Positions 8,253 through 17,681 of a stretch of 53,106 nucleotides of DNA are shown here, one piece after another. A model generated the notes under the pieces. The model saw nothing but the letters and a program-made list of their open reading frames with translations, had not been told where the DNA came from and did not search any database. Position 1 is the first letter of the stretch, and each line of letters begins with the position of its first letter. The position numbers and the translations under genes are program-made. Source of the DNA: Allobosea lupini (lineage in GTDB: Bacteria; Pseudomonadota; Alphaproteobacteria; Rhizobiales; Beijerinckiaceae); contig NZ_FOAN01000018.1 of NCBI RefSeq assembly GCF_900109525.1, positions 1 through 53,106 of the forward strand, in the 5' to 3' direction.

Positions 8253-9254
8253 TCAACTGTCCTTGCCGCCCCAGCCGGAGAGATCGCCGGCGACATCGGA
8301 CAATCCCGGGGGCGTCTCCTCGACGAAGGGCAGCGGCCTGCAGACCGCGATGGCTGCGAGCCCGATCCGGGCAGTCAGCAAGCCGTTGAGCACGCCCTCG
8401 CCGAGCTTGGCCGAAAGCCGCGCCGCCAGCCCCTGGCCGAGCACCTGCTGAATCACCGCATCGCCCGCCGCCATGCCGCCGGTGACGACGAGATGGCCGA
8501 GCACCTGTCGCGCCAATCTGAACAGCCCGAGCGCGCCGGGGCGACCGGCATAGATCGTCGCGATCGTCCGCAGCAGCCGAGCGCAGGCGACGAGCACGAA
8601 GACGACGTCGACCAGCGCCCGCGGGCTGACCGCCGTGACCAGCGAGACGCGCCGCGCCGCCTGCGCAACCTGCGCCTGCGCGAGCGCATCGAGCGGCGCG
8701 AGCAGGCTGCGCTCGGCAACGGTGAGCAGGTCGCGGGCAGCGAGCAGCTGCGGCGTATGCAGGGTCAGCTCCGCCCTGCCCTTCGCCGTCTCGGGCCGGC
8801 CGGCATAGAGCTTGTCGAGATCGCCAGCGACGCTGCGCGCCTTGGCGAGATCGCTCTCGGAGAGCGCCGCCACGGCGCGCTCGCGCAGTGCCTCGACCCG
8901 CCGCTCGCGCAGGATGTCGCGCAGCACGCGCAGAAGCATGACCAGGAGCGCCAGCGCCGCAACGCCCGCGCAGACCAGCGCCGCGATGCCGACGGCCGGG
9001 TTGAGGGCGAGCAGCCAGCGGATCGTCTGCTCGGCCCAGACCGTGACGGAGAGCGCCAGCAGGCCCGAAAGCGCCGTGACGAACAGGCTGCCCCAGCTGA
9101 AGCGGCGACGCCTCGGCTGCGGAATCGGAGCGGCTTCCGGCTCGATCGGCTCGACCTCCGGCACGACGGCGACATCGCCGCGCCCGCCGAAGACCGCGTC
9201 GTCGGAAGGGCCGTCCTGCGGATCGAGACGGATGGCACGCGGCGCCTTGCTCAT
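8253..9254 (-). CDS. YcjF-like inner-membrane protein (TIGR01620/DUF697 type)
   Basis: 333-residue membrane protein of the YcjF family, which travels with YcjX. In E. coli the ycjX-ycjF pair belongs to the heat-shock/phage-shock neighbourhood, and its molecular role is unknown. I chose ATG 9254 (MSKAPRAIR) because it has a perfect AGGAGG six bases upstream; a start at 9281 would only add a non-conserved tail. A charged N-terminal region (1-75) precedes two adjacent hydrophobic helices (about 78-140). The C-terminal half holds further hydrophobic stretches (RQVLGHLVVTGGMAAGDAVI). It starts 10 bases after ycjX, so both are surely co-transcribed. Confidence 0.85.
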   Translation of the reverse strand: MSKAPRAIRLDPQDGPSDDAVFGGRGDVAVVPEVEPIEPEAAPIPQPRRRRFSWGSLFVTALSGLLALSVTVWAEQTIRWLLALNPAVGIAALVCAGVAALALLVMLLRVLRDILRERRVEALRERAVAALSESDLAKARSVAGDLDKLYAGRPETAKGRAELTLHTPQLLAARDLLTVAERSLLAPLDALAQAQVAQAARRVSLVTAVSPRALVDVVFVLVACARLLRTIATIYAGRPGALGLFRLARQVLGHLVVTGGMAAGDAVIQQVLGQGLAARLSAKLGEGVLNGLLTARIGLAAIAVCRPLPFVEETPPGLSDVAGDLSGWGGKDS

Positions 9255-9264
9255 GCTCGCCTCC

Positions 9265-10713
9265 TCACGCCAGCCTGTCACCGATCAGGAATTCGAGCGC
9301 ACGGTCGAGGCGGATCTGCGGCGGCGGCACCAATCGCCCGCCGGCATCCGGCTTGACCAGAGGCGGCCGGAAGCGCGGCGCCCTGACATGCCAGCGCGGC
9401 GCGTCGGGATCGAAGATCGCCTCGGGCCGCTCCGGCAGGTCGCCCGGAAAAATCGCCGCTTCCGTCTGACCATCGAAGACCTCGCCGTCGACGACTTCGC
9501 TTGCCTCCGGCACCCCGGCGATCGCCGGCAACTCCTCGCGGCCCTCGCGGATGCGGACCTCGCGCGTGGCGCGGATCGCGGCGAAAGCCATCGCCTCGAC
9601 CTTGGCCCCGGCTCCTTGCGCCTGCGCAGCGGCCCGCGCGACCAGATGCGACATCACCCCGGCGAGGCGGTCATGGCTGGTATGGTGCAGATGATCGGCC
9701 TTTGTCGCGGCGAACAACACCTTCTCGATCCGCGGCGCAAACAGGCTCGACAGCAGGCTGTTGCGGCCGACGGCGAAGGCCGAGAGCGCCTGGCCGAGCG
9801 CGGTTTCGAGATCGGCGAGCGCAGCCGGCCCCGCATCGAGCGCCGCCAGCGCGTCGACCAGTACGATCTGCCGGTCGAGCCTGGCGAAATGCTCGCGGAA
9901 GAAGGGGCCGACCACGACGCGCTTATAGGCTTCGAAGCGCTCGGCCATCAGTCCGGCGAGCGTGCCGGGCTGCGGCTGCACGCCCGGTGGCAGATCAAGC
10001 GGCGCGAAGGTCAGGGCCGGCGAGCCCTCGAGATCGCCCGGCATCAGGAAGCGGCCGGGCGGGGTCACCGCCACGGCCTCCGGATCAGCGCGCAGGGCGG
10101 CGAGATAGGCCTTGAACACGTCGCTGGCGGCTTCGGCCACCAGCTCGTCCGCTGGCCCGGCCGGGTCGCGCTGTTTCAAATCGTCGAGCCAGGGTGCAGC
10201 GATGGCGAGCCGGTGCGCCTTGCGCGCATCCGCGACCGCCTGCGCCGACCAGCTGGCGTAATCCTGTCCGATCAGCGCGAGGTCGAGCAGCCATTCGCCG
10301 GGATAGTCGACGATGTCGAGCGTCAGCGTCGCCGGTCCCTTGAACCAGCCCTCGGCGCGCTCGTAATCGATCTCGATCCGCAGCTCCGAGATCCGCCGCG
10401 TCGACTCCGGCCAGCGCCGATCCGGCCCCGAAAGTGCGGCGCGATGCGCCTCATAGGGAAAGCGCGGGATGTCGGGGTCGGGCTGCGGCACCAGTCGCAC
10501 ACGGGCAATCCGCCCTTCAGCCGAAGCCTTCAGCACCGGCAGCTTTGCGCCTTCGACCAGGTTCTGGATCAGCGCGGTGGTGAAGACCGTCTTGCCCGAG
10601 CGCGACAGGCCGGTGACGCCGATGCGCAGGCGCGGCCGCGCCAGCCCGAGCAGGCTGTCGCCGAAAGCGAGCGCGGCATTGCGCGCCTCTTCGAGATAGG
10701 AACCGGACGCCAT
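9265..10713 (-). CDS. ycjX: YcjX-family P-loop GTPase
   Basis: 482-residue YcjX-like (DUF463) nucleotide-binding protein. The P-loop GLSRSGKT is at residues 35-42, and DIVDYPGEWLLD about residue 160 fits a switch II/G3-type segment. YcjX proteins bind and hydrolyse GTP, but their cellular job is not settled. The start ATG 10713 (MASGSYLEEARNAALAFGD) gives the family N-terminus; an upstream in-frame start would run back into the sixA-like gene. It lies 13 bases after that gene and 10 bases before the ycjF-like gene, in one minus-strand operon with a TetR regulator. Confidence 0.88.
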   Translation of the reverse strand: MASGSYLEEARNAALAFGDSLLGLARPRLRIGVTGLSRSGKTVFTTALIQNLVEGAKLPVLKASAEGRIARVRLVPQPDPDIPRFPYEAHRAALSGPDRRWPESTRRISELRIEIDYERAEGWFKGPATLTLDIVDYPGEWLLDLALIGQDYASWSAQAVADARKAHRLAIAAPWLDDLKQRDPAGPADELVAEAASDVFKAYLAALRADPEAVAVTPPGRFLMPGDLEGSPALTFAPLDLPPGVQPQPGTLAGLMAERFEAYKRVVVGPFFREHFARLDRQIVLVDALAALDAGPAALADLETALGQALSAFAVGRNSLLSSLFAPRIEKVLFAATKADHLHHTSHDRLAGVMSHLVARAAAQAQGAGAKVEAMAFAAIRATREVRIREGREELPAIAGVPEASEVVDGEVFDGQTEAAIFPGDLPERPEAIFDPDAPRWHVRAPRFRPPLVKPDAGGRLVPPPQIRLDRALEFLIGDRLA

Positions 10714-10726
10714 CAGGCGATCCGTC

Positions 10727-11263
10727 TCATTCGTCGGGCCCCTCGCCGAGCGAGCCCGGCGTGACGAAGCGGTCGAGCCGGCCGCCTTGCGCGGCCAGAT
10801 CGCGCCAGTCCTCGATGGCAAAATCGATCACGGCGAGGCCGCAGGTCGGGTATTTCTGCGCCATCCGCGCGGCGGCATAGCGGTCGCCATGGCCGGCGAG
10901 CCTGGCGGCCAGCTCCTCGAAGCCGGGATTATGGCCGATCATGAGGAGCGTGCGGACGCCAGGATCCGTCTCCTGCACCACGTTGAGCAGGCGCTCGGGC
11001 TTGGCCTCGTAGATGCGCGGCTCGTAATGCGTCGGCGGCTTCTCCGGCAGCATCGGCTTGACCAGCTCCCAGGTCTCGGCCGTGCGCTTGGCCGGCGAGA
11101 TCAGGACGAGATCCGGCAGCAGCAGCTCCTCGGCGAGATAACGCCCCATGACCGGGGCGGCTTCGCGTCCACGCGTGGCGAGCGGCCGGTCGCGATCGGC
11201 GGTGTTGGCGGGCCAGGCCGATTTGGCATGGCGCAGAAGCATGAGGCGGCGCATGGCCGCCAT
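10727..11263 (-). CDS. SixA-like phosphohistidine phosphatase (histidine phosphatase family)
   Basis: 178-residue member of the histidine phosphatase superfamily, SixA branch. The catalytic RHAKS motif is at residues 11-15 and a second histidine sits in LMIGHNPG. SixA-type enzymes remove phosphate from phosphohistidine, in E. coli from ArcB or PTS proteins; the target here is unknown. ATG 11263 abuts the TetR stop codon with no gap. MRRLML at 11254 is an equally good start, and neither has a strong ribosome binding site. ycjX follows after 13 bases. Confidence 0.85.
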   Translation of the reverse strand: MAAMRRLMLLRHAKSAWPANTADRDRPLATRGREAAPVMGRYLAEELLLPDLVLISPAKRTAETWELVKPMLPEKPPTHYEPRIYEAKPERLLNVVQETDPGVRTLLMIGHNPGFEELAARLAGHGDRYAAARMAQKYPTCGLAVIDFAIEDWRDLAAQGGRLDRFVTPGSLGEGPDE

Positions 11264-11968
11264 CTAACCATGGCTGGCGGGATTTGCGAGTGGCTTGGGC
11301 GTGGAAGCCCGTACTGCGGCGAGAAGCATCTCCATGAGACGACCCGAGTACAGCGCGATCAGCCGCTCGCGCCCGCCCGGCTGCATCTCCAGCGGCGCGA
11401 GCTGGCCGTCGATCAGCATGGTCGAGAAGCCATGGGTGATCGACCAGACGAACAGGATCTCGGCGAGATCGGCGTCATCGCCATAGCTCGACGGCAGCCG
11501 CATCAGCACATCGGCATCGACCTCTCGCCCCAGCGCCAGCTTGGTCTCCCGGACCAGGATGCCGAAGGCCCGGACGGCGGCGCGACGCAGATCGTCGTCC
11601 CCGCTCTTCAGGCCGAGCCGCCCGAAGACGACGCGGAAGCGGCCGGGCCGCGTCAGCGCGACCGCGAGATAGCCCTCGCAGATCGCCGCCAGCCGATCGC
11701 CGCCGGACGCCTCGGCCTTGGCGATGGCCGCCTCCATCGTCTGCGACAGATCGTCGAAGCCGAGCGTCGCGATCGCGGTCAGAAGGCCAACGAGATTGCC
11801 GAAATGATGCGCCGGCGCCGCGGGCGAAACCCCGGCCCGGCGGGCGCATTCGCGCAGGGTGAAGCCGCCGACGCCCTTCTCGGCCAGCACCGCCTCCGCC
11901 GCGTCGATCATCGCCTGGCGCAGGTCGCCATGATGATAGCCGCCGCGCTTGCCGACCTTGGTATCCAT
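11264..11968 (-). CDS. TetR/AcrR-family transcriptional regulator
   Basis: 234-residue TetR-type repressor. The N-terminal helix-turn-helix spans about residues 10-60 (GGYHHGDLRQAMIDAAEAVL, then FTLRECARRAGVSPAAPAHH). The C-terminal ligand domain resembles the WHG type. I chose ATG 11968 (MDTKVGKRGG); an ORF extension to 12055 would cover the operator region and encodes no family sequence. It heads the operon TetR-sixA-ycjX-ycjF, with no gap before the next gene, and is divergent from the ABA4-like membrane protein. Autoregulation through the inverted repeats at 12002-12056 is inferred. Confidence 0.87.
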   Translation of the reverse strand: MDTKVGKRGGYHHGDLRQAMIDAAEAVLAEKGVGGFTLRECARRAGVSPAAPAHHFGNLVGLLTAIATLGFDDLSQTMEAAIAKAEASGGDRLAAICEGYLAVALTRPGRFRVVFGRLGLKSGDDDLRRAAVRAFGILVRETKLALGREVDADVLMRLPSSYGDDADLAEILFVWSITHGFSTMLIDGQLAPLEMQPGGRERLIALYSGRLMEMLLAAVRASTPKPLANPASHG

Positions 11969-12001
11969 CGCACGCCCCGCCCGCACGCCGCCGCCATTAA
12001 A

Positions 12002-12056
12002 CTTGACGCCGTTAAGATAACGCAATAGGACAAGCCCGCAACTAAACAGCGTCAAG
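12002..12056. promoter_or_regulatory. Inverted pair of 15-bp operator-like boxes
   Basis: CTTGACGCCGTTAAG at 12002-12016 reappears on the opposite strand at 12042-12056 with 13 of 15 bases equal. The first box is itself a near dyad (CTT-ACG-N-CGT-AAG). They lie in the 101-base gap between the divergent TetR gene and membrane-protein gene, one box towards each gene. This is the arrangement expected for TetR operators that control both directions. Binding is inferred. Confidence 0.5.
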
Positions 12057-12069
12057 ATTGGAGCGCAGG

Positions 12070-13332
12070 ATGCCTCTCAGCTTCGACGATGCCTTCACTC
12101 GGGCAGGCCAGCTCGCGATGATCGGTTGGGCCGCCTTGATCCTGCTGCCACGCTGGCGCGGCCTTTCCGCAGCGCTTGCCGGTTGGATCATCCCGGCCCT
12201 GCTCTCGCTCGGCTATGCCGTGCTGATCGCCGTCCATTGGCACGACGCCAAGGGCGGCTTCTCCTCGCTCGATTCGGTTGCGGCCCTGTTCGCCTCGAAG
12301 CCGCTGCTGCTCGCCGGCTGGGTGCACTACCTCGCCTTCGATCTCTTCCTCGGCAATTGGATGCTGCGCCGCTCGCAGGAACAGGCGATCCCGCATTGGC
12401 TGATGTTGCCGGTGCTGCCGATGGTCTTCCTGTTCGGCCCGTTCGGTTTCATCACCTACCTGCTGCTGGAAACCTGTTTTCGCCTGGCACGCGAAGACCG
12501 CATCGCCCGCCTGCAGGCCCGCCTTCCCACCTGGCTGCCCGATCTCGAGCTCGAGCCGCGCCTCACCGCCGCCGCCTTCGCCATGCTCGCCCTGGCCGCG
12601 CCGACCAGCCTCGCCTGGCTGATCGACACCCGGCAGTTCCATGGCGTCGATACCTGGATCAAGCCGCTGAAATTCGAGATCTCGGTCGCGTTCTACCTGC
12701 TGACTCTGGCGCTGTTCCTGCCGCTCGCGAGCGACCGCTTCCGCGCCTCCTGGCTCGGGCGCTACATGGTCTGGCCGGTGATCGTGCCGATCGTCCTCGA
12801 AGTGCTCTACATCGCCTGGCGCGCCTCGCGGGTCGAAGCCTCGCACTACAACCGCGACGACTGGATCGGCATCGCGCTCTACGCGCTGATGGGCATCGGC
12901 GCGGTGATGTTCACGATCGCGCCCGGCTTCCTCGCCTATGGGCTTTCCCGCCGCGATGCCGCCCCGCTGCCGGAGGTGGTGCGCTGGTCTCTGATCGTCG
13001 GGCTCGCCCTCACCTGCGTCTTCGGGCTTGCCAGCGGCGCGATCCTCAGTTCGAGCGCGAGCGGCCACTATGTCGGCATCGTGCCGGAAGCGCATCGGAC
13101 GATGCCCTTCTTCGGCTGGTCGCTGACGATCGGGGATCTGCGCATCGCGCATTTCCTTGGCTTGCACGCCTTGCAGATCATCCCGGCGATCGGCGTGGCT
13201 CTCTGGTTGGCGAGCCGGCAGCGCAAGGCCGGGCTCGTTGCGCTCGGGACGGTCTCGGCCGCCTATGCCGCCATCACCGCGACGGCGCTCGTCGCGGCGC
13301 TGCAGGCGCGCCCGCTGCTCGGGCTGGGCTGA
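12070..13332 (+). CDS. Polytopic membrane protein with ABA4-like (DUF4281) N-terminus
   Basis: 420-residue integral membrane protein. Residues 1-140 resemble the ABA4-like/DUF4281 domain: four helices with WHDAKGGFSSLDSV, LAGWVHYLAFDLFLGNW and FGPFGFITYLLLE. The rest (about 165-420) carries roughly seven further hydrophobic helices and conserved-looking polar patches (DTWIKPLKFEISVAFYLL, then FFGWSLTIGDLRIAHFLG). Plant ABA4 acts in neoxanthin synthesis; the bacterial function is unknown. ATG 12070 has GGAG seven bases upstream and is preferred to the TTG at 12058. It is probably controlled by the divergent TetR protein. Confidence 0.75.
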   Translation: MPLSFDDAFTRAGQLAMIGWAALILLPRWRGLSAALAGWIIPALLSLGYAVLIAVHWHDAKGGFSSLDSVAALFASKPLLLAGWVHYLAFDLFLGNWMLRRSQEQAIPHWLMLPVLPMVFLFGPFGFITYLLLETCFRLAREDRIARLQARLPTWLPDLELEPRLTAAAFAMLALAAPTSLAWLIDTRQFHGVDTWIKPLKFEISVAFYLLTLALFLPLASDRFRASWLGRYMVWPVIVPIVLEVLYIAWRASRVEASHYNRDDWIGIALYALMGIGAVMFTIAPGFLAYGLSRRDAAPLPEVVRWSLIVGLALTCVFGLASGAILSSSASGHYVGIVPEAHRTMPFFGWSLTIGDLRIAHFLGLHALQIIPAIGVALWLASRQRKAGLVALGTVSAAYAAITATALVAALQARPLLGLG

Positions 13333-13338
13333 CAGGCA

Positions 13339-13584
13339 CTACGCATCATCGCCATCGGAGCCGGGCACAAGATCATCGTCGCCCGGCTCGTAGCGCAGCA
13401 GGTCGCCCGGCTGGCAATCGAGCACGGCACAGATCCGCGTCAGCGTATCGAAGCGCATGCCGCGGACCTTGCCGGACTTCAGCTGCGAGACCTGCTGCTC
13501 GGTCAGCCCGATGCGCTGGGCCAGTTCCTTCGAGCGCATCTTGCGGCGCGCCAGCATGACATCGAGTTCGACGATGATCGGCAT
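13339..13584 (-). CDS. Small XRE/Cro-type DNA-binding protein (YozG-like)
   Basis: 81-residue protein that is almost entirely a helix-turn-helix domain: MRSKELAQRIGLTEQQVSQL at about 16-35, then LTRICAVLDCQPGDLLRYEP. The acidic tail (GDDDLVPGSDGDDA) is unusual but short. It follows the DUF2975 membrane protein by 10 bases. XRE-DUF2975 pairs are a recurrent bacterial module in which the membrane protein probably modulates the regulator. It converges on the ABA4-like gene with only 6 bases between stops. Confidence 0.88.
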   Translation of the reverse strand: MPIIVELDVMLARRKMRSKELAQRIGLTEQQVSQLKSGKVRGMRFDTLTRICAVLDCQPGDLLRYEPGDDDLVPGSDGDDA

Positions 13585-13594
13585 CGTCGAACTC

Positions 13595-14161
13595 CTACAC
13601 GAAACTCTGATTCTCGTCCGCGAGCCGGACCGCCTCCCTGAGGACCAGCCCGAAGGCGACCAGCGCCGCCCCTGCGGCCAGCACGCCGAACGTCCCCGGA
13701 TCGAGCGTGATCGCCAATTGCTTCTGGCCTGACGGGTTGTCGAAGGTCAGCGCGACACTCTGCAGCGCCCGCGCCAGCGGCGTCGCCACACCCATTGCCG
13801 TCAGTAGCCAGCCGATCCGCGTGAGGCGCTGCGCGTTCTCCTCCTCCAGCACCTGGCCGCGACCGAAGCGGCCGAACAGGCTCGATAGCCGCAACATCGC
13901 GGCAACGAAGAGGCCCGCAGGTACGAGGCCGATCGTCAGCGCCGCCCAATAGCCGCGCTCCGAGAACGGGCCGACCGGGGCGCTGACGCCGATCGTGCCG
14001 CGGGCATAGGCGGCGAGCTGCTCGGGATCGCGCCAGAGCCAGACGGCGCCGAACGCCATCAAGGCCGCCGCCGCAATGCACAGGACGCGCGCAATCGTAC
14101 TCATGCGCCGCAGCCTCGCCATGGGGGACCGCTCCTGCGCCGTGCTCACAAGGGATACCAT
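13595..14161 (-). CDS. DUF2975 membrane protein
   Basis: 188-residue membrane protein with four predicted hydrophobic helices: about 25-45, 75-95, 120-140 and 155-175. They include VLCIAAAALMAFGAVWLW and the RIGWLLTAMGVATPLARALQ segment typical of DUF2975. Its function is unknown. The ATG at 14161 has a GGAGTGAAGAG stretch just upstream; MARLRRM at 14122 is a possible alternative. It is transcribed with the small XRE gene from a promoter-like sequence in the AT-rich gap before the divergent lipoprotein gene. Confidence 0.82.
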   Translation of the reverse strand: MVSLVSTAQERSPMARLRRMSTIARVLCIAAAALMAFGAVWLWRDPEQLAAYARGTIGVSAPVGPFSERGYWAALTIGLVPAGLFVAAMLRLSSLFGRFGRGQVLEEENAQRLTRIGWLLTAMGVATPLARALQSVALTFDNPSGQKQLAITLDPGTFGVLAAGAALVAFGLVLREAVRLADENQSFV

Positions 14162-14189
14162 GTCTCTTCACTCCGTGATTGATAAAATT

Positions 14190-14218
14190 AAACTAAGAGA
14201 TGAATTTCTGAATGTCAA
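14190..14218 (-). promoter_or_regulatory. Sigma70-like promoter for the DUF2975-XRE pair
   Basis: On the minus strand a perfect TTGACA (14218-14213) is followed after 17 bases by TAGTTT (14195-14190). The surrounding 45 bases are strikingly AT-rich for this genome. The -10 element matches only half of the consensus, so this is a candidate. The same gap must also serve the plus-strand lipoprotein gene. Confidence 0.4.
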
Positions 14219-14239
14219 AACCATTCATCGGAAAACGCG

Positions 14240-14846
14240 ATGCGCCCTGTTCTGCCCGCCACACTGCTGCTTTGCGGCCTGCTCGCCGGCTGCGGCCACG
14301 TCCCGCTGGCCTCTTTGCCGAAGCTGGCCAAGGTCGACATCAGGACGACCGACCTCGCCGAGCTGCGCGCCGGCATCAGCCTGCCGGCCGACATCCGCAC
14401 CCTGCCCGGCGGCGTCACCATGACGCTCATCGCCTTGCCCAAGGATGGCGGGCGCCATGAACGCAAGGTCGTGCTGGAAGAAGTCCGCGAAGCCGCCGAG
14501 CTGGCGAAGCTGCCGGCGGTGGCTTCGCCGGGACGCCGCTTCACCCTGTTCAGGCTGAGCCGGGCCGACACCGCCCGCCTTGGCGCCTTCCGCGAAGAGA
14601 TGTTCGCCGGCCCGCAGAACAGCGGCAATCGCGGCAGCCTGGCGCTGGGAGCCGACAAGGCTTGCCGCCTGGGCGAGCTGTCAGGCAAGCCGATCGCGAT
14701 GTCAGGCTATCTCAGGACGTCGGAAACACAGGACTATGTCCTGCTGATGCGTGATTTCGATCTCAGGGACGCCGTCCGCGAGATCGATCCCAAGGTCGAC
14801 CTCGCCACCGCGATCCCGCCTTGCGACACGGTGGCGGAGGCCAAGC

Positions 14847-14872
<26 letters not shown>
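14240..14872 (+). CDS. Putative lipoprotein of unknown function
   Basis: 210-residue protein with a lipoprotein signal: basic MRP, a hydrophobic run, and lipobox LAGC with the acceptor cysteine at residue 18. After processing it should be anchored to a membrane on the periplasmic side. I do not recognise the mature domain; it has two cysteines near the end (DKACRLGEL and PPCDTV) that could pair. It stands alone on the plus strand. Its last 26 bases overlap, tail to tail, the end of the MoxR gene, which is unusual. Confidence 0.75.
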
Positions 14873-15692
<820 letters not shown>

Positions 15693-15872
15693 GCGGGACC
15701 TTCATATCGCTGGCTTGCGGCCATGCTGCTGCCGCGAACAGCATCGTGCTTAGAGGTCGACCGGCAACAGGGCAAGTTTTCGTCGGCCCCACGCGAGTTT
15801 TGGTTTGTGTTGCAAGGCTTTGCCAAGCAAAGCTTCGCGATCAGCAGCTTCGCTTGATTCTTCGAGGGTGAC

Positions 15873-17660
15873 GTGGCCGGGACGATCGATCCTTCCGCCT
15901 ATCGTGACGCCGTGGTCGTGCTCGCCACGGCCGGCGTGATCGTGCCCTTCGCCAAGCGTTTCCGGGTCAATTCCGTCGTCGCCTTCATGGCCTGCGGTGC
16001 CGTGCTCGGCCCTTATGGTCTCGGCGGGCTAGTCGCCAAGATCCCGATCCTCAGCACCATCACCGTCTCGAGCGCAGAGGCGCTCGCCGGCCCGGCCGAA
16101 CTCGGCGTCGCCTTCCTGCTCTTCGTCATCGGGCTGGAACTGTCCTATGAGCGCCTTAAGACCATGCGCCGGCTGGTCTTCGGACTAGGCCTCGGGCAGG
16201 TTGCGTTCTCGGCCGCGGCGATCAGCGCCATCGCCTACAGCTTCGGACAGCCGGCTGCCGCGGCGCTGCTGATCGGCACGGCGCTCGCCCTGTCCTCGAC
16301 CGCGATGGTGGTCGAGCTGCTCTCGGCCCATCGCCGCATGACCTCCTCGGCCGGACGCGCCAGCTTCGCCATCCTGCTCTGCCAGGACCTTGCGGTGATT
16401 CCGCTGCTCTTCCTGGTCAGCGTGCTCGGTGCGCAGAATGGCGGTTCGCTGATCGCCGGCCTGACCCAGGCGCTGCTGCAGGCGATTGCAGCCATTGCCG
16501 CGATCGTCGTGATCGGCCGCCTCGCCATGCGCCCGCTCTTTCGCCTGGTCGCATCGACGGATTCTTCAGAGAGTTTCATGGCGGCAACCCTGCTGGTCGC
16601 GCTCGGCACAGGACTGATCGCCGCCGGAGCCGGCCTCTCCATGGGGCTCGGAGCCTTCATCGCCGGGCTGCTGCTGGCGGAGACCGAGTATCGCCGCGCC
16701 ATCGAGGTAACGATCGAGCCGTTCAAGTCGCTGCTGATCGGCGTCTTCTTCCTCACCGTCGGCATGAGCGTGAACCCTGCAGCCCTCGCGGCCCAGCCCG
16801 TTGCGATCCTGAGCATCGCCGCCGGGCTCTTCCTCGCCAAGGTCGCGATCACCTTCCTGTTCGCCCGCTACTTCAAACTGTCGGTGCCGACCGCGCTCGA
16901 AACCGCGATCATGGTCGGGCCCGGCGGCGAGTTCGCCTTCGTGCTGCTGACCGCGTCCGTCGCGGCCAAGCTGGTCGACCAGAACGCGGCCGCGCTCGTG
17001 CTCGCGGGCGTCTCGCTGACCATGATCTTCCTGCCGCTCGCTGCCCGCATGGCGCGAAAGCTCTCGGCACGCCTGGCGCCGGCCGTGAAAATTCCGGACG
17101 AAGCGAATATCCTGCCGCCGGACGATCATGCCCCCCGCGCCATTGTCGTCGGCCTCGGCCGCGTCGGCCGGCTGGTCGGCGAGATGCTCTCGCAGCACAA
17201 GGTGCCCTATATCAGCCTCGACGCAGACCCGGCCGTGGTCGCGACGCAACGCCGCGCCGGCCGCCCCGCCTTCTACGGCAACGCCACCCAGCCGGATTTC
17301 CTGCGACTCTGCGGCCTCGAGGAGGCGACCGCGCTGATCGTCACCATCGACAATCCCCGCGCCGTCGACGAGATCGTCGCGGCAGCGCGCGGCGTGCGGC
17401 AGGACCTCATCATCGTCGCCCGCGCCCGCGACGCCAAGCATGCGCGGCATCTGTACGAGCTTGGGGTGAACGACGCCGTACCTGAAACGATCGAAGCCAG
17501 CCTGCAATTGTCGGAAGCGGCGCTGGTCGGACTCGGCGTGCCGATGGGCCTCGTCATCGCCTCGGTGCACCAGCGCCGAGACGATTTCCGCAGCGAGCTC
17601 AAGCCGGCGAGCGCGCCGCAGCCCGCCCTGCCGCGCCATGCCCGCTCGCGGCGGCTGTGA
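15873..17660 (+). CDS. Kef-type cation:proton antiporter with RCK domain (CPA2)
   Basis: 595-residue monovalent cation:H+ antiporter-2 protein. Residues about 8-390 form the Na/H-exchanger domain of 12-13 helices, with ELGVAFLLFVIGLELS and VGPGGEFAFVLL as signatures. Residues from about 420 form a TrkA-N (RCK) nucleotide-binding domain, with the Rossmann motif VGLGRVGRLVG. Relatives are KefB/KefC and YbaL, which release K+ in stress. The GTG start at 15873 has GAGGGTG just upstream. It is divergent from the MoxR gene. I see no KefF/KefG-like ancillary gene nearby, and cation specificity cannot be read from sequence. Confidence 0.9.
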   Translation: MAGTIDPSAYRDAVVVLATAGVIVPFAKRFRVNSVVAFMACGAVLGPYGLGGLVAKIPILSTITVSSAEALAGPAELGVAFLLFVIGLELSYERLKTMRRLVFGLGLGQVAFSAAAISAIAYSFGQPAAAALLIGTALALSSTAMVVELLSAHRRMTSSAGRASFAILLCQDLAVIPLLFLVSVLGAQNGGSLIAGLTQALLQAIAAIAAIVVIGRLAMRPLFRLVASTDSSESFMAATLLVALGTGLIAAGAGLSMGLGAFIAGLLLAETEYRRAIEVTIEPFKSLLIGVFFLTVGMSVNPAALAAQPVAILSIAAGLFLAKVAITFLFARYFKLSVPTALETAIMVGPGGEFAFVLLTASVAAKLVDQNAAALVLAGVSLTMIFLPLAARMARKLSARLAPAVKIPDEANILPPDDHAPRAIVVGLGRVGRLVGEMLSQHKVPYISLDADPAVVATQRRAGRPAFYGNATQPDFLRLCGLEEATALIVTIDNPRAVDEIVAAARGVRQDLIIVARARDAKHARHLYELGVNDAVPETIEASLQLSEAALVGLGVPMGLVIASVHQRRDDFRSELKPASAPQPALPRHARSRRL

Positions 17661-17681
17661 CGCCGGGCGCCTGATCCAGAC

